Origin: Corynebacterium accolens
Lineage (GTDB): Bacteria; Actinomycetota; Actinomycetes; Mycobacteriales; Mycobacteriaceae
DNA length: 7,680 nt
Reading direction: 5' to 3'
Assembly: GCF_030515985.1 (NCBI RefSeq)
Contig: NZ_CP100376.1
Span: forward strand, 783,198 to 790,877
In this document: one piece after another, positions 1 to 7,680 of the stretch
How positions within the stretch are numbered: the stretch's first letter is position 1
Layout: every line of letters starts with the position of its first letter
Program-made: the position numbers and the translations under genes
Notes under the pieces: generated by a model
Database searches by the model: none
Told to the model about the DNA's origin: nothing
The model's input: the letters and a program-made list of their open reading frames with translations, nothing else

Positions 1-594
1 TAAATGCCCGCCGACGCCCAAGGCTTCGCCCATATCGCGCGCCAAGGAGCGGATATAGGTGCCGGAGGAACACTCCACGGATACATCGAGGTCAACAAAA
101 TCGCCCTCGGTGCGCAGGTCATGAATGTCAAAGCTGTGGATGGTGACCGGGCGGGCGGGAATATCTACCTCTTTGCCCTCGCGCACCAATTCATGCGCCC
201 TTTTGCCCTTGATCTTGATGGCGGAAACCGCGGCGGGCTTTTGCATAATATCGCCGGTTAACGCGGCAACTTCGGCCTCGATGGCGGAACGGTGCAGCGC
301 GGCCGCAGGCTTGCCCCAGCGAAATTCGCCCTCAGCATCATCGGTGGTGGTAGAAGCGCCGAGGCGGATGGTGGCTGAATAGGACTTGGTGGAGGCGACC
401 ATGTGCGCGAGGAATTTGGTGCCGCGTTCGATGCCGAGGACTAGCACCCCTGTCGCCATGGGATCCAGGGTGCCGGCATGGCCGACCTTTTTGGTGTGGA
501 AATACCTGCGTAGGCGGCTAACAACATCGTGGGAGGTCATGCCGGCAGGCTTATCAACGATGACAAGTCCGGAATGTGCGAGCGCATCAGTCAT
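1..594 (-). CDS. truB: tRNA pseudouridine-55 synthase TruB (5' part, truncated by window edge)
   Basis: This gene encodes the enzyme that converts uridine 55 in the T-psi-C loop of tRNAs to pseudouridine in the cytoplasm. The visible 198 codons read without a stop from ATG at 594-592 to the window edge, so roughly the last third is missing compared with the usual 300 or so residues. Visible motifs are the N-terminal GLVIVDKPAGMTSHDVV segment, the catalytic loop VGHAGTLDPMATGVL with the nucleophile Asp44, the KPxxVSAIKIxGKRAHELVREG stretch, and CSSGTYIRSLARD near the edge. All are characteristic of TruB. No Shine-Dalgarno sequence precedes the ATG, but a TAGACT hexamer ends 8 bases upstream, which suggests a leaderless or nearly leaderless mRNA. 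It is transcribed divergently from ribF with only 23 bp between start codons. The identification is secure; only the exact start is inferred. Confidence 0.96.
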   Translation of the reverse strand, partial: MTDALAHSGLVIVDKPAGMTSHDVVSRLRRYFHTKKVGHAGTLDPMATGVLVLGIERGTKFLAHMVASTKSYSATIRLGASTTTDDAEGEFRWGKPAAALHRSAIEAEVAALTGDIMQKPAAVSAIKIKGKRAHELVREGKEVDIPARPVTIHSFDIHDLRTEGDFVDLDVSVECSSGTYIRSLARDMGEALGVGGHL

Positions 595-596
595 AG

Positions 597-1640
<1,044 letters not shown>

Positions 1641-2582
1641 ATGAAGGCGATCCTCGATCTTGATACCGGTATTGATGATGCCCTGGCCTTGGCGTATGCC
1701 CTAGCCCACCCAGAGCTTGAGCTCATTGGGGTGACCTGCACGTATGGCAATGTCACCGTCCCACTGGCGGTGCGCAATACCCTGGCGCTGCTGGAGCTGC
1801 TGGATAGGCCCGATATCCCGGTCTTTGCTGGCCCCAGCCCGGACGGTTTCCAGCCCAGCGAGATTTCGGCCTTCATCCACGGCCAGAATGGCGTGGGTGA
1901 GGTCGCGCTTAGCCCGTCCGATAAGACCGAGGACACGCAGCCGGCCGCGGATTTCCTCGTGCAGGCCGTGCGCGATTACGGCGATGAACTCGTCATTATC
2001 CCCACCGGCCCGTCCACGACCATCGCCCAGGCCATGCTTGCCGATGCCTCCTTTGCCACCAACGCCCACATTGTCATGATGGGCGGGGCGCTGACCGTTC
2101 CCGGCAATGTTTCCGCGTGGGCAGAGGCCAATATTTCCCAGGACCCGGATGCCACCGATTACCTCTTCCGCCACAGCCAAGATGTCACCATGGTGGGCCT
2201 TGATGTCACCCTGCGCACCCTCTTGACGGAAAAGGAAACCGCGCGCTGGCGGGCAACCGGAACGGCCGCGGGCGAGATTTTCGCCGATATGGTGGATTAC
2301 TATATCCGCGCTTATGCCACCACGGCTCCTCACCTGGCCGGCTGCGGTCTGCACGATCCGCTGGCCGTGGCGGTAGCCGCAGATCCTTCCTTGGTGGAAG
2401 TCATCGAGACCAATATGAAAACCGATACCGAAGGCCCCACCCGCGGGCGCACCATCGCGGATGAAACTAGGCTGAGCCAGGAACCGACCGCGAAGGTCGC
2501 CGTGGGCGTGGATAACGAGCGGTTTGTCAGTGAATTTGTAGACCGCCTCGAAGAACTTTTCCGCACGGTGGGCGCCAAGTAG
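1641..2582 (+). CDS. Inosine/uridine-preferring nucleoside hydrolase family protein
   Basis: This is probably a ribonucleoside N-glycosidase that splits nucleosides into ribose and free base for salvage or carbon use. At 313 residues it has normal family length. The calcium-binding signature appears as DLDTGIDD (6-13), with Thr9 in place of the usual Pro. Other family motifs are YGN (35-37), HGQNGVG (80-86), TGPSTT (122-127), MMGGA (146-150), PGN (154-156), EAN (162-164, where EFN is usual) and the catalytic HDP (238-240). The ATG abuts the ribF TAA, and an AAAGGAG Shine-Dalgarno sequence (1628-1634, six bases upstream) lies inside the last ribF codons, so translation is probably coupled to ribF. 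No terminator follows before rpsO. Substrate preference (inosine, uridine, cytidine or other) cannot be assigned, so no symbol is given. The family call is secure; the biological link to RibF is unclear. Confidence 0.92.
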   Translation: MKAILDLDTGIDDALALAYALAHPELELIGVTCTYGNVTVPLAVRNTLALLELLDRPDIPVFAGPSPDGFQPSEISAFIHGQNGVGEVALSPSDKTEDTQPAADFLVQAVRDYGDELVIIPTGPSTTIAQAMLADASFATNAHIVMMGGALTVPGNVSAWAEANISQDPDATDYLFRHSQDVTMVGLDVTLRTLLTEKETARWRATGTAAGEIFADMVDYYIRAYATTAPHLAGCGLHDPLAVAVAADPSLVEVIETNMKTDTEGPTRGRTIADETRLSQEPTAKVAVGVDNERFVSEFVDRLEELFRTVGAK

Positions 2583-2591
2583 CGCAGCGTT

Positions 2592-2621
2592 TTGATTTGC
2601 CGTGCTAATTGGCTGTAAGAT
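2592..2621 (+). promoter_or_regulatory. Likely rpsO promoter
   Basis: TTGATT (2592-2597) and TAAGAT (2616-2621) are separated by 18 bases and resemble sigma-A type -35 and -10 elements (TAAGAT matches TATAAT at five of six positions). The predicted start site is about 2628, giving a leader of roughly 100 bases before the rpsO ATG. The promoter begins just after the nucleoside hydrolase stop codon, so rpsO could be transcribed both from here and by read-through from ribF. Confidence 0.6.
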
Positions 2622-2635
2622 GACCAGTTGGCTTA

Positions 2636-2731
2636 GCGACTGTGGTTCACGACAGTTGCGGCACGCGGAGCTCGCAACGGCGGCGCTGCGCGTTGAAGAA
2701 TAGTGTGGACTGAAATAAAGGAGAAATACTC
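2636..2731 (+). promoter_or_regulatory. Structured rpsO leader (candidate S15 autoregulatory RNA)
   Basis: The leader holds three hairpin possibilities. Stem A pairs GCGACTGT (2636-2643) with ACAGTTGC (2652-2659), 8 bp with one G-U pair. Stem B pairs GTTGCG (2655-2660) with CGCAAC (2673-2678). Stem C pairs CAACG (2675-2679) with CGTTG (2691-2695). B shares bases with both A and C, so the leader can fold as A plus C or as B. The tail from 2696 is A-rich and open, with AAAGGAG (2717-2723) eight bases before the ATG. S15 is known to bind its own mRNA leader in several bacteria, using unrelated structures in different groups. Assigning that role here is inference. Confidence 0.45.
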
Positions 2732-3001
2732 ATGGCATTGACCACTGAGAAGAAGGCCGAAATCCTCAAGGAGTACGGCCTGCACGAGACCGACACCGGT
2801 TCCCCCGAGGCACAGGTTGCCCTGCTGACCTCCCGCATCAACACTTTGACGGAGCACCTGAAGTTCCACAAGCACGATCACCACTCCCGTCGTGGTCTGC
2901 TGCTGATGGTTGGTCGTCGTCGTGGCCTGCTGAAGTACTTGGCAGAAAACAACGTGGATCGTTACCGTGACCTGATTTCCCGCCTGGGCCTGCGCCGCTA
3001 A
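2732..3001 (+). CDS. rpsO: 30S ribosomal protein S15
   Basis: S15 is a primary 16S rRNA-binding protein of the small subunit platform and contributes to an intersubunit bridge. The 89 residues are the standard length. Recognisable family features are the N-terminal [27 protein letters not shown] (22-36), [16 protein letters not shown] (42-57, the rRNA-contact [11 protein letters not shown] region) and the end [14 protein letters not shown] strong AAAGGAG Shine-Dalgarno sequence at eight-base spacing fixes the start. A perfect 11-bp hairpin follows 25 bases after the stop, ahead of pnp. The rpsO-pnp order is widely conserved in bacteria. Confidence 0.99.
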   Translation: MALTTEKKAEILKEYGLHETDTGSPEAQVALLTSRINTLTEHLKFHKHDHHSRRGLLLMVGRRRGLLKYLAENNVDRYRDLISRLGLRR

Positions 3002-3026
3002 TTGCGACGCGGCTGCGGCCGAATTT

Positions 3027-3065
3027 TTCCCCTTGCCCTGTGGCAAGGGGAATTAGTGGTTTTAT
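3027..3065 (+). terminator. Hairpin after rpsO, terminator or attenuator
   Basis: TTCCCCTTGCC (3027-3037) and GGCAAGGGGAA (3042-3052) form a perfect 11-bp stem with a CTGT tetraloop. The tail reads TTAGTGGTTTTAT, so the U-run is delayed and interrupted. Termination may therefore be partial, leaving some rpsO-pnp read-through, or the stem may protect the rpsO mRNA 3' end from exonucleases such as PNPase itself. Confidence 0.65.
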
Positions 3066-3131
3066 ACCCTCTTAAACCTTGTAGGGAGCAGGGGCGATTG
3101 CGGTCGCCGTAGCTCAAAAGTGCGGAATCTC

Positions 3132-3140
3132 TGTTAGAAT
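3132..3140 (+). promoter_or_regulatory. Likely pnp promoter with extended -10
   Basis: TG (3132-3133), one base, then TAGAAT (3135-3140) form an extended -10 element; TAGAAT matches TATAAT at five of six positions. No good -35 is seen at the expected place, which is common in corynebacterial promoters. The start site should be about 3146-3148. Upstream, 3053-3131 holds only a small stem, GGCGA/TCGCC (3093-3097 with 3104-3108), and no gene. Confidence 0.55.
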
Positions 3141-3146
3141 TTTCAC

Positions 3147-3213
3147 CGTTGTCAAAACAATGTGGAAAAGGCGGCACCGACGATCGCCTAAAGCACTCAA
3201 GGAGAATTACTAG
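3147..3213 (+). promoter_or_regulatory. pnp leader with 5'-terminal hairpin and RBS
   Basis: If transcription starts near 3147, the mRNA begins with a 6-bp stem (3147-3152 with 3157-3162, one G-U pair, CAAA loop). A second stem, AGGCG/CGCCT (3169-3173 with 3185-3189), follows. The Shine-Dalgarno AAGGAG is at 3199-3204, nine bases before the ATG. An in-frame TAG sits directly before the ATG and confirms the start. In E. coli, PNPase controls its own mRNA through leader stems; a similar role here is only a possibility. Confidence 0.4.
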
Positions 3214-5460
3214 ATGAGCGTTCAGAACTCCGTAGAGTTCAATATCGATGAAGAATTCGGTATTACCGAAGCTATCGCTGTCCTCGACAACGGGGACTTT
3301 GGCACCCGCACGGTACGTTTCGAAACCGGCCAGTTGGCCCGCCAGGCAGATGGTTCCGTAACCACGTACCTCGACGATGACACGATGCTGCTGGCCACCA
3401 CGACCGCCTCGAACCAGCCGCGCGAGAACTTTGACTTCTTCCCGCTCACTGTGGACGTGGAAGAGCGCATGTACGCAGCCGGCAAGATCCCCGGCTCCTT
3501 CTTCCGCCGCGAGGGGCGTCCCTCCACCGAGGCCATCTTGGCCTGCCGCCTCATCGACCGCCCGCTGCGCCCCACCTTTGTCAAGGGCCTGCGCAATGAA
3601 GTGCAGGTGGTCATCACCGTCCTGTCGCAGGACCCGGAAGAGTACTACGACGTCGTAGCCATCAACGGCGCGTCTGCGGCAACCCAGCTTTCCGGTCTGC
3701 CGGTCTCCGGCGCCGTCGGCGGCGTGCGCATGGCGCTCATCGCCGATGACAAGCACCCTGGTGGCCAGTGGGTGGCGTTCCCGAACCACGAGCAGCACGA
3801 GCGCGCGCTCTTTGAGATGGTCGTGGCCGGCCGCATCGTTTCCAAGGGGCGTAAAGAAGACGTCGCCATCATGATGGTGGAAGCTGGCGCCGGCACCAAC
3901 GTTGCAGAGCGCATTGCCGATGGCGCCCCGGCACCGCAAGAAGCCGCCGTCGCCGAAGGACTTGAGGCAGCCAAGCCGTTCATTAAGACCCTGTGTGAAG
4001 CCCAGAACGGCCTGGCAGAGCGCACCGCCAAGGAGACCCAGGAGTTCCCGCTCTTCCCGGCGTATGAAGACGATGTCTTCGCCGCCGTGGAAAAGGCCGC
4101 TTCCAAGAAGCTGGAGAGCTTGCTGACCATTCCGGGCAAGCAGGAGCGCGACGAGGCCACGAACGAACACATGGAGCAGGTCGAACAAGATCTGCTGCCG
4201 CAATTTGCTGACCTGGAAGAGGCAGTGGCTTCCAAGCAGATTCGCGCTGCGTATAACGAGGTCATGAAGAAGATCGTGCGCCGCAAGATCTTGACCGATG
4301 GTTTCCGCATCGATGGCCGCGGCCTGACCGATATCCGCGATCTGTCCGTCGAAGTTGACTTGGTTCCACGCGCACATGGTTCTTCCTTGTTCGAGCGCGG
4401 CGAGACGCAGATCCTCGGTGTCACCACCCTGGATATGTTGAAGATGGAGCAGCAGATCGACTCGCTTACTCCGATTGAGTCCAAGCGCTATATGCACCAC
4501 TACAACTTCCCGCCATTTTCTACCGGTGAGACCGGCCGCGTCGGCTCGCCCAAGCGCCGCGAAATCGGCCACGGTGCGCTCGCCGAGCGCGCCCTGCTTC
4601 CGGTCATCCCGTCGCGCGAGGATTTCCCGTATGCCATCCGTCAGGTCTCTGAGGCGCTCGGTTCCAATGGTTCTACCTCCATGGGCTCTGTCTGTGCGTC
4701 CACCCTGTCCCTCTACAACGCGGGCGTTCCGCTCAAGGCGCCGGTAGCCGGCATCGCCATGGGCTTGGTCTCCGGTGAGGTCAAGGGCAAGGAAAAGTTC
4801 GTCGCACTGACCGATATCCTCGGTGCCGAGGACGCCTTCGGCGACATGGACTTCAAGGTTGCGGGCACCTCCGAATTCATCACCGCGCTGCAGCTGGACA
4901 CGAAGCTCGATGGCATTCCGTCTAAGGTCTTGGCCCAGGCACTCGAGCAGGCCCGCGATGCCCGCGCCACCATTCTGGAAACCATGGCAGAGGTCATCGA
5001 TTCCCCAGATGAGATGTCTGGCCTGGCCCCGAAGATCACCTCGGTGAAGATTCCGGTCAACAAGATCGGTGAGCTCATCGGCCCTAAGGGCAAGACCATC
5101 AACCAGATCACCGAAGATACCGGTGCTGATGTCTCGATCGAAGACGATGGCACGGTCTACATCTCTGCGGTCACCGGCGAAGCCGCAGACGCTGCGATTG
5201 AAAAGGTTAACTCCATTGCCAACCCACAGTTGCCCAAGGTGGGCGAGCGCTTCCTCGGCACGGTAGTCAAGACCGTTCCATTCGGCGCCTTCGTTTCCTT
5301 GACCCCTGGCCGCGATGGATTGATCCACATCTCCAACCTGGGTGGGGACGAACGCATTGAGAAGGTCGAAGATGTCGTTAACGTTGGCGATAAGGTACAG
5401 GTAGAAATCGCGGATATTGATAACCGCGGCAAGATCTCCCTAGTGCCCGTTGAGGACTAA
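3214..5460 (+). CDS. pnp: Polynucleotide phosphorylase (PNPase / GpsI)
   Basis: PNPase degrades RNA 3' to 5' using phosphate to release nucleoside diphosphates, and can run in reverse to add tails. It works as a trimer in the cytoplasm. The actinobacterial protein is often named GpsI because a Streptomyces homologue was reported to make guanosine pentaphosphate. The 748 residues have the usual order: first RNase PH domain from about 25 ([21 protein letters not shown] and RREGRPS near 75-104), an all-helical linker at about 250-345, and a catalytic second RNase PH domain at about 360-590. The latter carries [11 protein letters not shown] (396-406), NGSTSM (485-490, usually NGSSSM), and Asp540, Asp546 and Lys548, which correspond to E. 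coli Asp486, Asp492 and Lys494. A KH domain (about 608-668, GPKGK at 623-627) and an S1 domain (about 676-745, PFGAFV at 689-694) complete the protein. It is intact, with its own promoter and terminator. Confidence 0.99.
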   Translation: MSVQNSVEFNIDEEFGITEAIAVLDNGDFGTRTVRFETGQLARQADGSVTTYLDDDTMLLATTTASNQPRENFDFFPLTVDVEERMYAAGKIPGSFFRREGRPSTEAILACRLIDRPLRPTFVKGLRNEVQVVITVLSQDPEEYYDVVAINGASAATQLSGLPVSGAVGGVRMALIADDKHPGGQWVAFPNHEQHERALFEMVVAGRIVSKGRKEDVAIMMVEAGAGTNVAERIADGAPAPQEAAVAEGLEAAKPFIKTLCEAQNGLAERTAKETQEFPLFPAYEDDVFAAVEKAASKKLESLLTIPGKQERDEATNEHMEQVEQDLLPQFADLEEAVASKQIRAAYNEVMKKIVRRKILTDGFRIDGRGLTDIRDLSVEVDLVPRAHGSSLFERGETQILGVTTLDMLKMEQQIDSLTPIESKRYMHHYNFPPFSTGETGRVGSPKRREIGHGALAERALLPVIPSREDFPYAIRQVSEALGSNGSTSMGSVCASTLSLYNAGVPLKAPVAGIAMGLVSGEVKGKEKFVALTDILGAEDAFGDMDFKVAGTSEFITALQLDTKLDGIPSKVLAQALEQARDARATILETMAEVIDSPDEMSGLAPKITSVKIPVNKIGELIGPKGKTINQITEDTGADVSIEDDGTVYISAVTGEAADAAIEKVNSIANPQLPKVGERFLGTVVKTVPFGAFVSLTPGRDGLIHISNLGGDERIEKVEDVVNVGDKVQVEIADIDNRGKISLVPVED

Positions 5461-5482
5461 TCCCTCAGGCGCCCTTTAGAGC

Positions 5483-5527
5483 AGTGGCCCTGTTTCCCGA
5501 ATATGGTGGGAAACAGGGCCATTTTCT
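5483..5527 (+). terminator. Strong intrinsic terminator of pnp
   Basis: TGGCCCTGTTTCCC (5485-5498) pairs perfectly with GGGAAACAGGGCCA (5508-5521), a 14-bp stem with a nine-base loop, followed by TTTTCT. The stem can extend by a G-U and an A-U pair. It also lies 26 bases past the stop of the convergent lipoprotein gene and could serve it, although no U-run follows in that direction. Confidence 0.9.
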
Positions 5528-5546
5528 ATGCCTGCGCCGTGATCAC

Positions 5547-6278
5547 TCAGTTCTGGAAATCAAGCACAAGGCGTTTGGGGTTTTGCAGGAAGGTCACGGA
5601 ATAAGGCGTTTGCTTCTTTAGCCCGATGACCAACTGCGTTTGCGCCTCGAAGGTGGTGGTGTAGTTGATCTCTTGCACGACACCGGCACCTGGTGTGATG
5701 CCAGTATCCATAAACCTTTGTTCTAACTCCGGCGTCGATGGCCACGGGGTGCCCTCGATACCAAGGTTGAGGAAAGTGGCGCCTTTGACCTCGACCGGAA
5801 GCCCCGATGCTTGGTGGGCGGGCTGATCCGTATAGGTAGTAAACCACCCTGCTTCTCCGTCGCCTTCAAGATCAACCACGACGCGGGTAAAAGAGTCATG
5901 CGCGGCTACTCGGATCCCGGTGGGGACGAGGCCACCCAATCCAGGAGGTAGGTGGCGCTGATCCTCGAGGGAGGGCGTGCCCATACCGCCAAAAGCAGGT
6001 TTTGGATCATTGCCCTGCGCTTGTTGCTGATGATGGCTTAACGGGGCGGTGTCTTCTACCGTCTTGGTTGGGTCATCGGCAGTGGTCGTGGTGGTAGGCT
6101 CTGATTTCTTTGCCGCAGACGTGGTCGACTCAGCGGTGGAACTGGTTGATTCCTCCTGCGTGGCAAATGAGGCATCGGCGGCCTCGTCATCGCTGGGGCT
6201 AGCGCAAGCAGCCAGCGAGAGCATGCAGCTTATACCGGCGCCAGCAGCGATAGCGCGGGTGAGAGTAGATCGAGACAT
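5547..6278 (-). CDS. Lipoprotein with AMIN-like C-terminal domain
   Basis: This is a 243-residue exported lipoprotein of unknown function, expected to be anchored to the outer face of the cytoplasmic membrane. Residues 1-25 form a lipoprotein signal: Arg3 and Arg8, a hydrophobic stretch, and the lipobox LAAC with Cys25 as lipid site. Residues 26-75 are a low-complexity Ser/Thr/Glu/Asp/Ala linker with a TTTTT run, likely disordered and possibly spanning the cell wall. Residues about 121-242 resemble the actinobacterial AMIN-like domain: GIRVAAHDSFTRVVVDLEG, AGWFTTY, then VEVKGATFLNL and a final VTFLQNPKRLVLDF strand pair. AMIN domains often bind envelope polymers, but the ligand here is unknown. 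The ATG at 6278 is chosen because AGGAAG (6292-6287) lies eight bases upstream; an in-frame GTG at 6287 would overlap this site. The gene converges on pnp. Confidence 0.85.
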   Translation of the reverse strand: MSRSTLTRAIAAGAGISCMLSLAACASPSDDEAADASFATQEESTSSTAESTTSAAKKSEPTTTTTADDPTKTVEDTAPLSHHQQQAQGNDPKPAFGGMGTPSLEDQRHLPPGLGGLVPTGIRVAAHDSFTRVVVDLEGDGEAGWFTTYTDQPAHQASGLPVEVKGATFLNLGIEGTPWPSTPELEQRFMDTGITPGAGVVQEINYTTTFEAQTQLVIGLKKQTPYSVTFLQNPKRLVLDFQN

Positions 6279-6319
6279 TCTGACCACTTCCTAGGTTGTC
6301 TACCTTGTTGTCTCTTCCA

Positions 6320-6325
6320 ATTCTA
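6320..6325 (-). promoter_or_regulatory. Candidate promoter of the lipoprotein gene
   Basis: On the minus strand TAGAAT (6325 to 6320) matches the -10 consensus at five of six positions. The start site would fall near 6313, giving a leader of about 35 bases. No clear -35 is visible. The leader holds a direct repeat AGACAAC (6313-6307 and 6301-6295) at 12-base spacing, just before the Shine-Dalgarno sequence. Confidence 0.45.
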
Positions 6326-6381
6326 CCGGTACACAAGTGGCCTAACTGGGGAAGTGATGCAATTGTTGTATAAGGGAAAGT

Positions 6382-6404
6382 AGCGAAGGCGTGGGCCTAG
6401 CGCT
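6382..6404 (-). terminator. Weak hairpin at the end of the VOC gene
   Basis: AGGC (6387-6390) and GCCT (6395-6398) with a four-base loop, extended by AGCG/CGCT (6382-6385 with 6401-6404) across a small internal loop, form an imperfect stem that overlaps the VOC gene stop codon. In the minus direction it is followed by ACTTTCCCTT, a poor U-run. It may end the transcript partially. The evidence is thin. Confidence 0.25.
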
Positions 6405-6786
6405 TCAACTGGACGAGCTGGATGAGGTTACCCACGGTATCGTCAAAGACTGCGGTAATGGAGGGGCCAACGTCGGTGGGCTCCATGGTAAAGTCCACGC
6501 CCTTGTCCTTGAGTTCGGCGTATTCTTTCTCCACATCCTGCGACAAGAATTGGGTGACCGGGATATTATCCGCCTTCAGCGCCTCGGTGTACGTTTTGGC
6601 GGCTGGGTGACCCTTGGGTTCAAGCAGCAATTCAACGCTGCCGTCGCCGTCCGCGTTGGTGACCGTTAGCCACCGGAAATCGCCGTGCGTGACGTCATCT
6701 TTTACCCGGAAAACTAGGACATCGACATAAAAATCGTGGGCGCGAGCAACGTCATCTACTGGAACGGACGCAATATAAATCTGCAT
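6397..6786 (-). CDS. VOC-fold protein (glyoxalase/bleomycin-resistance-like)
   Basis: This 129-residue protein has the layout of a two-module vicinal-oxygen-chelate protein. The first beta-alpha-beta-beta-beta module starts with YIASVPVDDVARAHDFYVDVL (4-24) and includes VELLLEP (51-57). The second includes DVEKEYAELKDKGVDF (84-99) and ends DDTVGNLIQLVQ (115-126), the family's usual D-x-x-GN-x-x-x-L close. Compared with E. coli glyoxalase I, the first metal-ligand position is Ile5 instead of His and the last is Gln123 instead of Glu. A glyoxalase I activity is therefore unlikely, and it may bind rather than convert its ligand, or use a different chemistry. The ATG at 6786 has no Shine-Dalgarno sequence; an extended -10 seven bases upstream implies a leaderless mRNA. 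It shares strand with the lipoprotein gene, but the 118-bp gap contains that gene's own candidate promoter. Family is likely; function is unknown. Confidence 0.85.
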   Translation of the reverse strand: MQIYIASVPVDDVARAHDFYVDVLVFRVKDDVTHGDFRWLTVTNADGDGSVELLLEPKGHPAAKTYTEALKADNIPVTQFLSQDVEKEYAELKDKGVDFTMEPTDVGPSITAVFDDTVGNLIQLVQLKR

Positions 6787-6793
6787 GACGCCC

Positions 6794-6802
6794 AGTCTAG
6801 CA
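6794..6802 (-). promoter_or_regulatory. Extended -10 promoter for a leaderless VOC transcript
   Basis: Read on the minus strand, TGC (6802-6800) followed by TAGACT (6799-6794) is an extended -10 element. Seven bases separate it from the ATG at 6786, so transcription should begin at or within a base or two of the start codon. No Shine-Dalgarno sequence could fit, which agrees with leaderless translation, a common mode in actinobacteria. Confidence 0.5.
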
Positions 6803-6853
6803 GTGGTATTTTTGCCGTTCGGAGGCCCGCCCGCCGCGGATGGGCGAGCGCGA

Positions 6854-7657
<804 letters not shown>

Positions 7658-7661
7658 CGGT

Positions 7662-7680
7662 ATGGCCACTGCGAGTGAGC
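7662..7680 (+). CDS. Possible start of the next gene (six codons visible)
   Basis: An ATG five bases after the dapB stop opens a frame reading MATASE up to the window edge. The close spacing suggests co-transcription with dapB, but no clear Shine-Dalgarno sequence is seen and too little is present to identify a product. It may be a chance ATG. Confidence 0.25.

Noticed and set aside
1701..2354. A 217-codon minus-strand frame inside the nucleoside hydrolase gene
   Set aside because: It is in register with the real gene and Gly/His/Arg-rich with no recognisable domain, so it is a shadow frame.
2998..5328. A 776-codon open frame on the minus strand opposite pnp
   Set aside because: It is in register with the pnp codons. 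Antisense stops there require TTA, CTA or TCA codons in pnp, and these are rare in a highly expressed, GC-rich gene. The translation shows no recognisable family features, while pnp is unmistakable.
6279..6287. GTG start for the lipoprotein, three codons upstream
   Set aside because: The Shine-Dalgarno AGGAAG touches that GTG, whereas it sits eight bases from the ATG at 6278.

Overview
The window looks like chromosomal core sequence from a Corynebacterium or close relative. The RibF, PNPase, DapB and TruB sequences closely resemble what I remember of the C. glutamicum proteins, and the order truB / ribF ... rpsO - pnp ... dapB is typical of that genus. GC content is fairly high (roughly 60% by eye). 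I saw no mobile element, CRISPR array, tRNA or rRNA. Species-level assignment is not possible from this.

Layout: (1) 1-594, minus strand: 5' part of truB (tRNA pseudouridine-55 synthase), running off the left edge. (2) 618-1640, plus: ribF, bifunctional riboflavin kinase/FAD synthetase, divergent from truB across only 23 bp. (3) 1641-2582, plus: a nucleoside hydrolase whose ATG directly follows the ribF stop codon. (4) 2583-2731: promoter and a hairpin-rich leader for rpsO. (5) 2732-3001: rpsO (ribosomal protein S15). (6) 3002-3213: a strong hairpin, then a separate extended -10 promoter and short leader for pnp. (7) 3214-5460: pnp/gpsI (polynucleotide phosphorylase), ended by a textbook terminator. 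(8) 5547-6278, minus: a lipoprotein with an AMIN-like C-terminal domain. (9) 6397-6786, minus: a small VOC-fold protein, probably leaderless. (10) 6911-7657, plus: dapB (dihydrodipicolinate reductase). (11) 7662 onward: possible first codons of the next gene.

How the genes fit together: truB, rpsO and pnp serve RNA modification, translation and RNA turnover. ribF makes FMN and FAD. The nucleoside hydrolase would feed ribose and bases into salvage. dapB makes lysine and the meso-diaminopimelate of the cell wall. The two minus-strand genes between pnp and dapB form a small separate block whose function cannot be read from context.

The protein content is ordinary housekeeping. The points worth a second look are regulatory: overlapping divergent -10 boxes in the truB/ribF gap, competing hairpins in the rpsO leader, a hairpin at the predicted 5' end of the pnp mRNA, an inverted repeat ahead of dapB, and apparently leaderless genes. 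I found no convincing novel multi-gene system.
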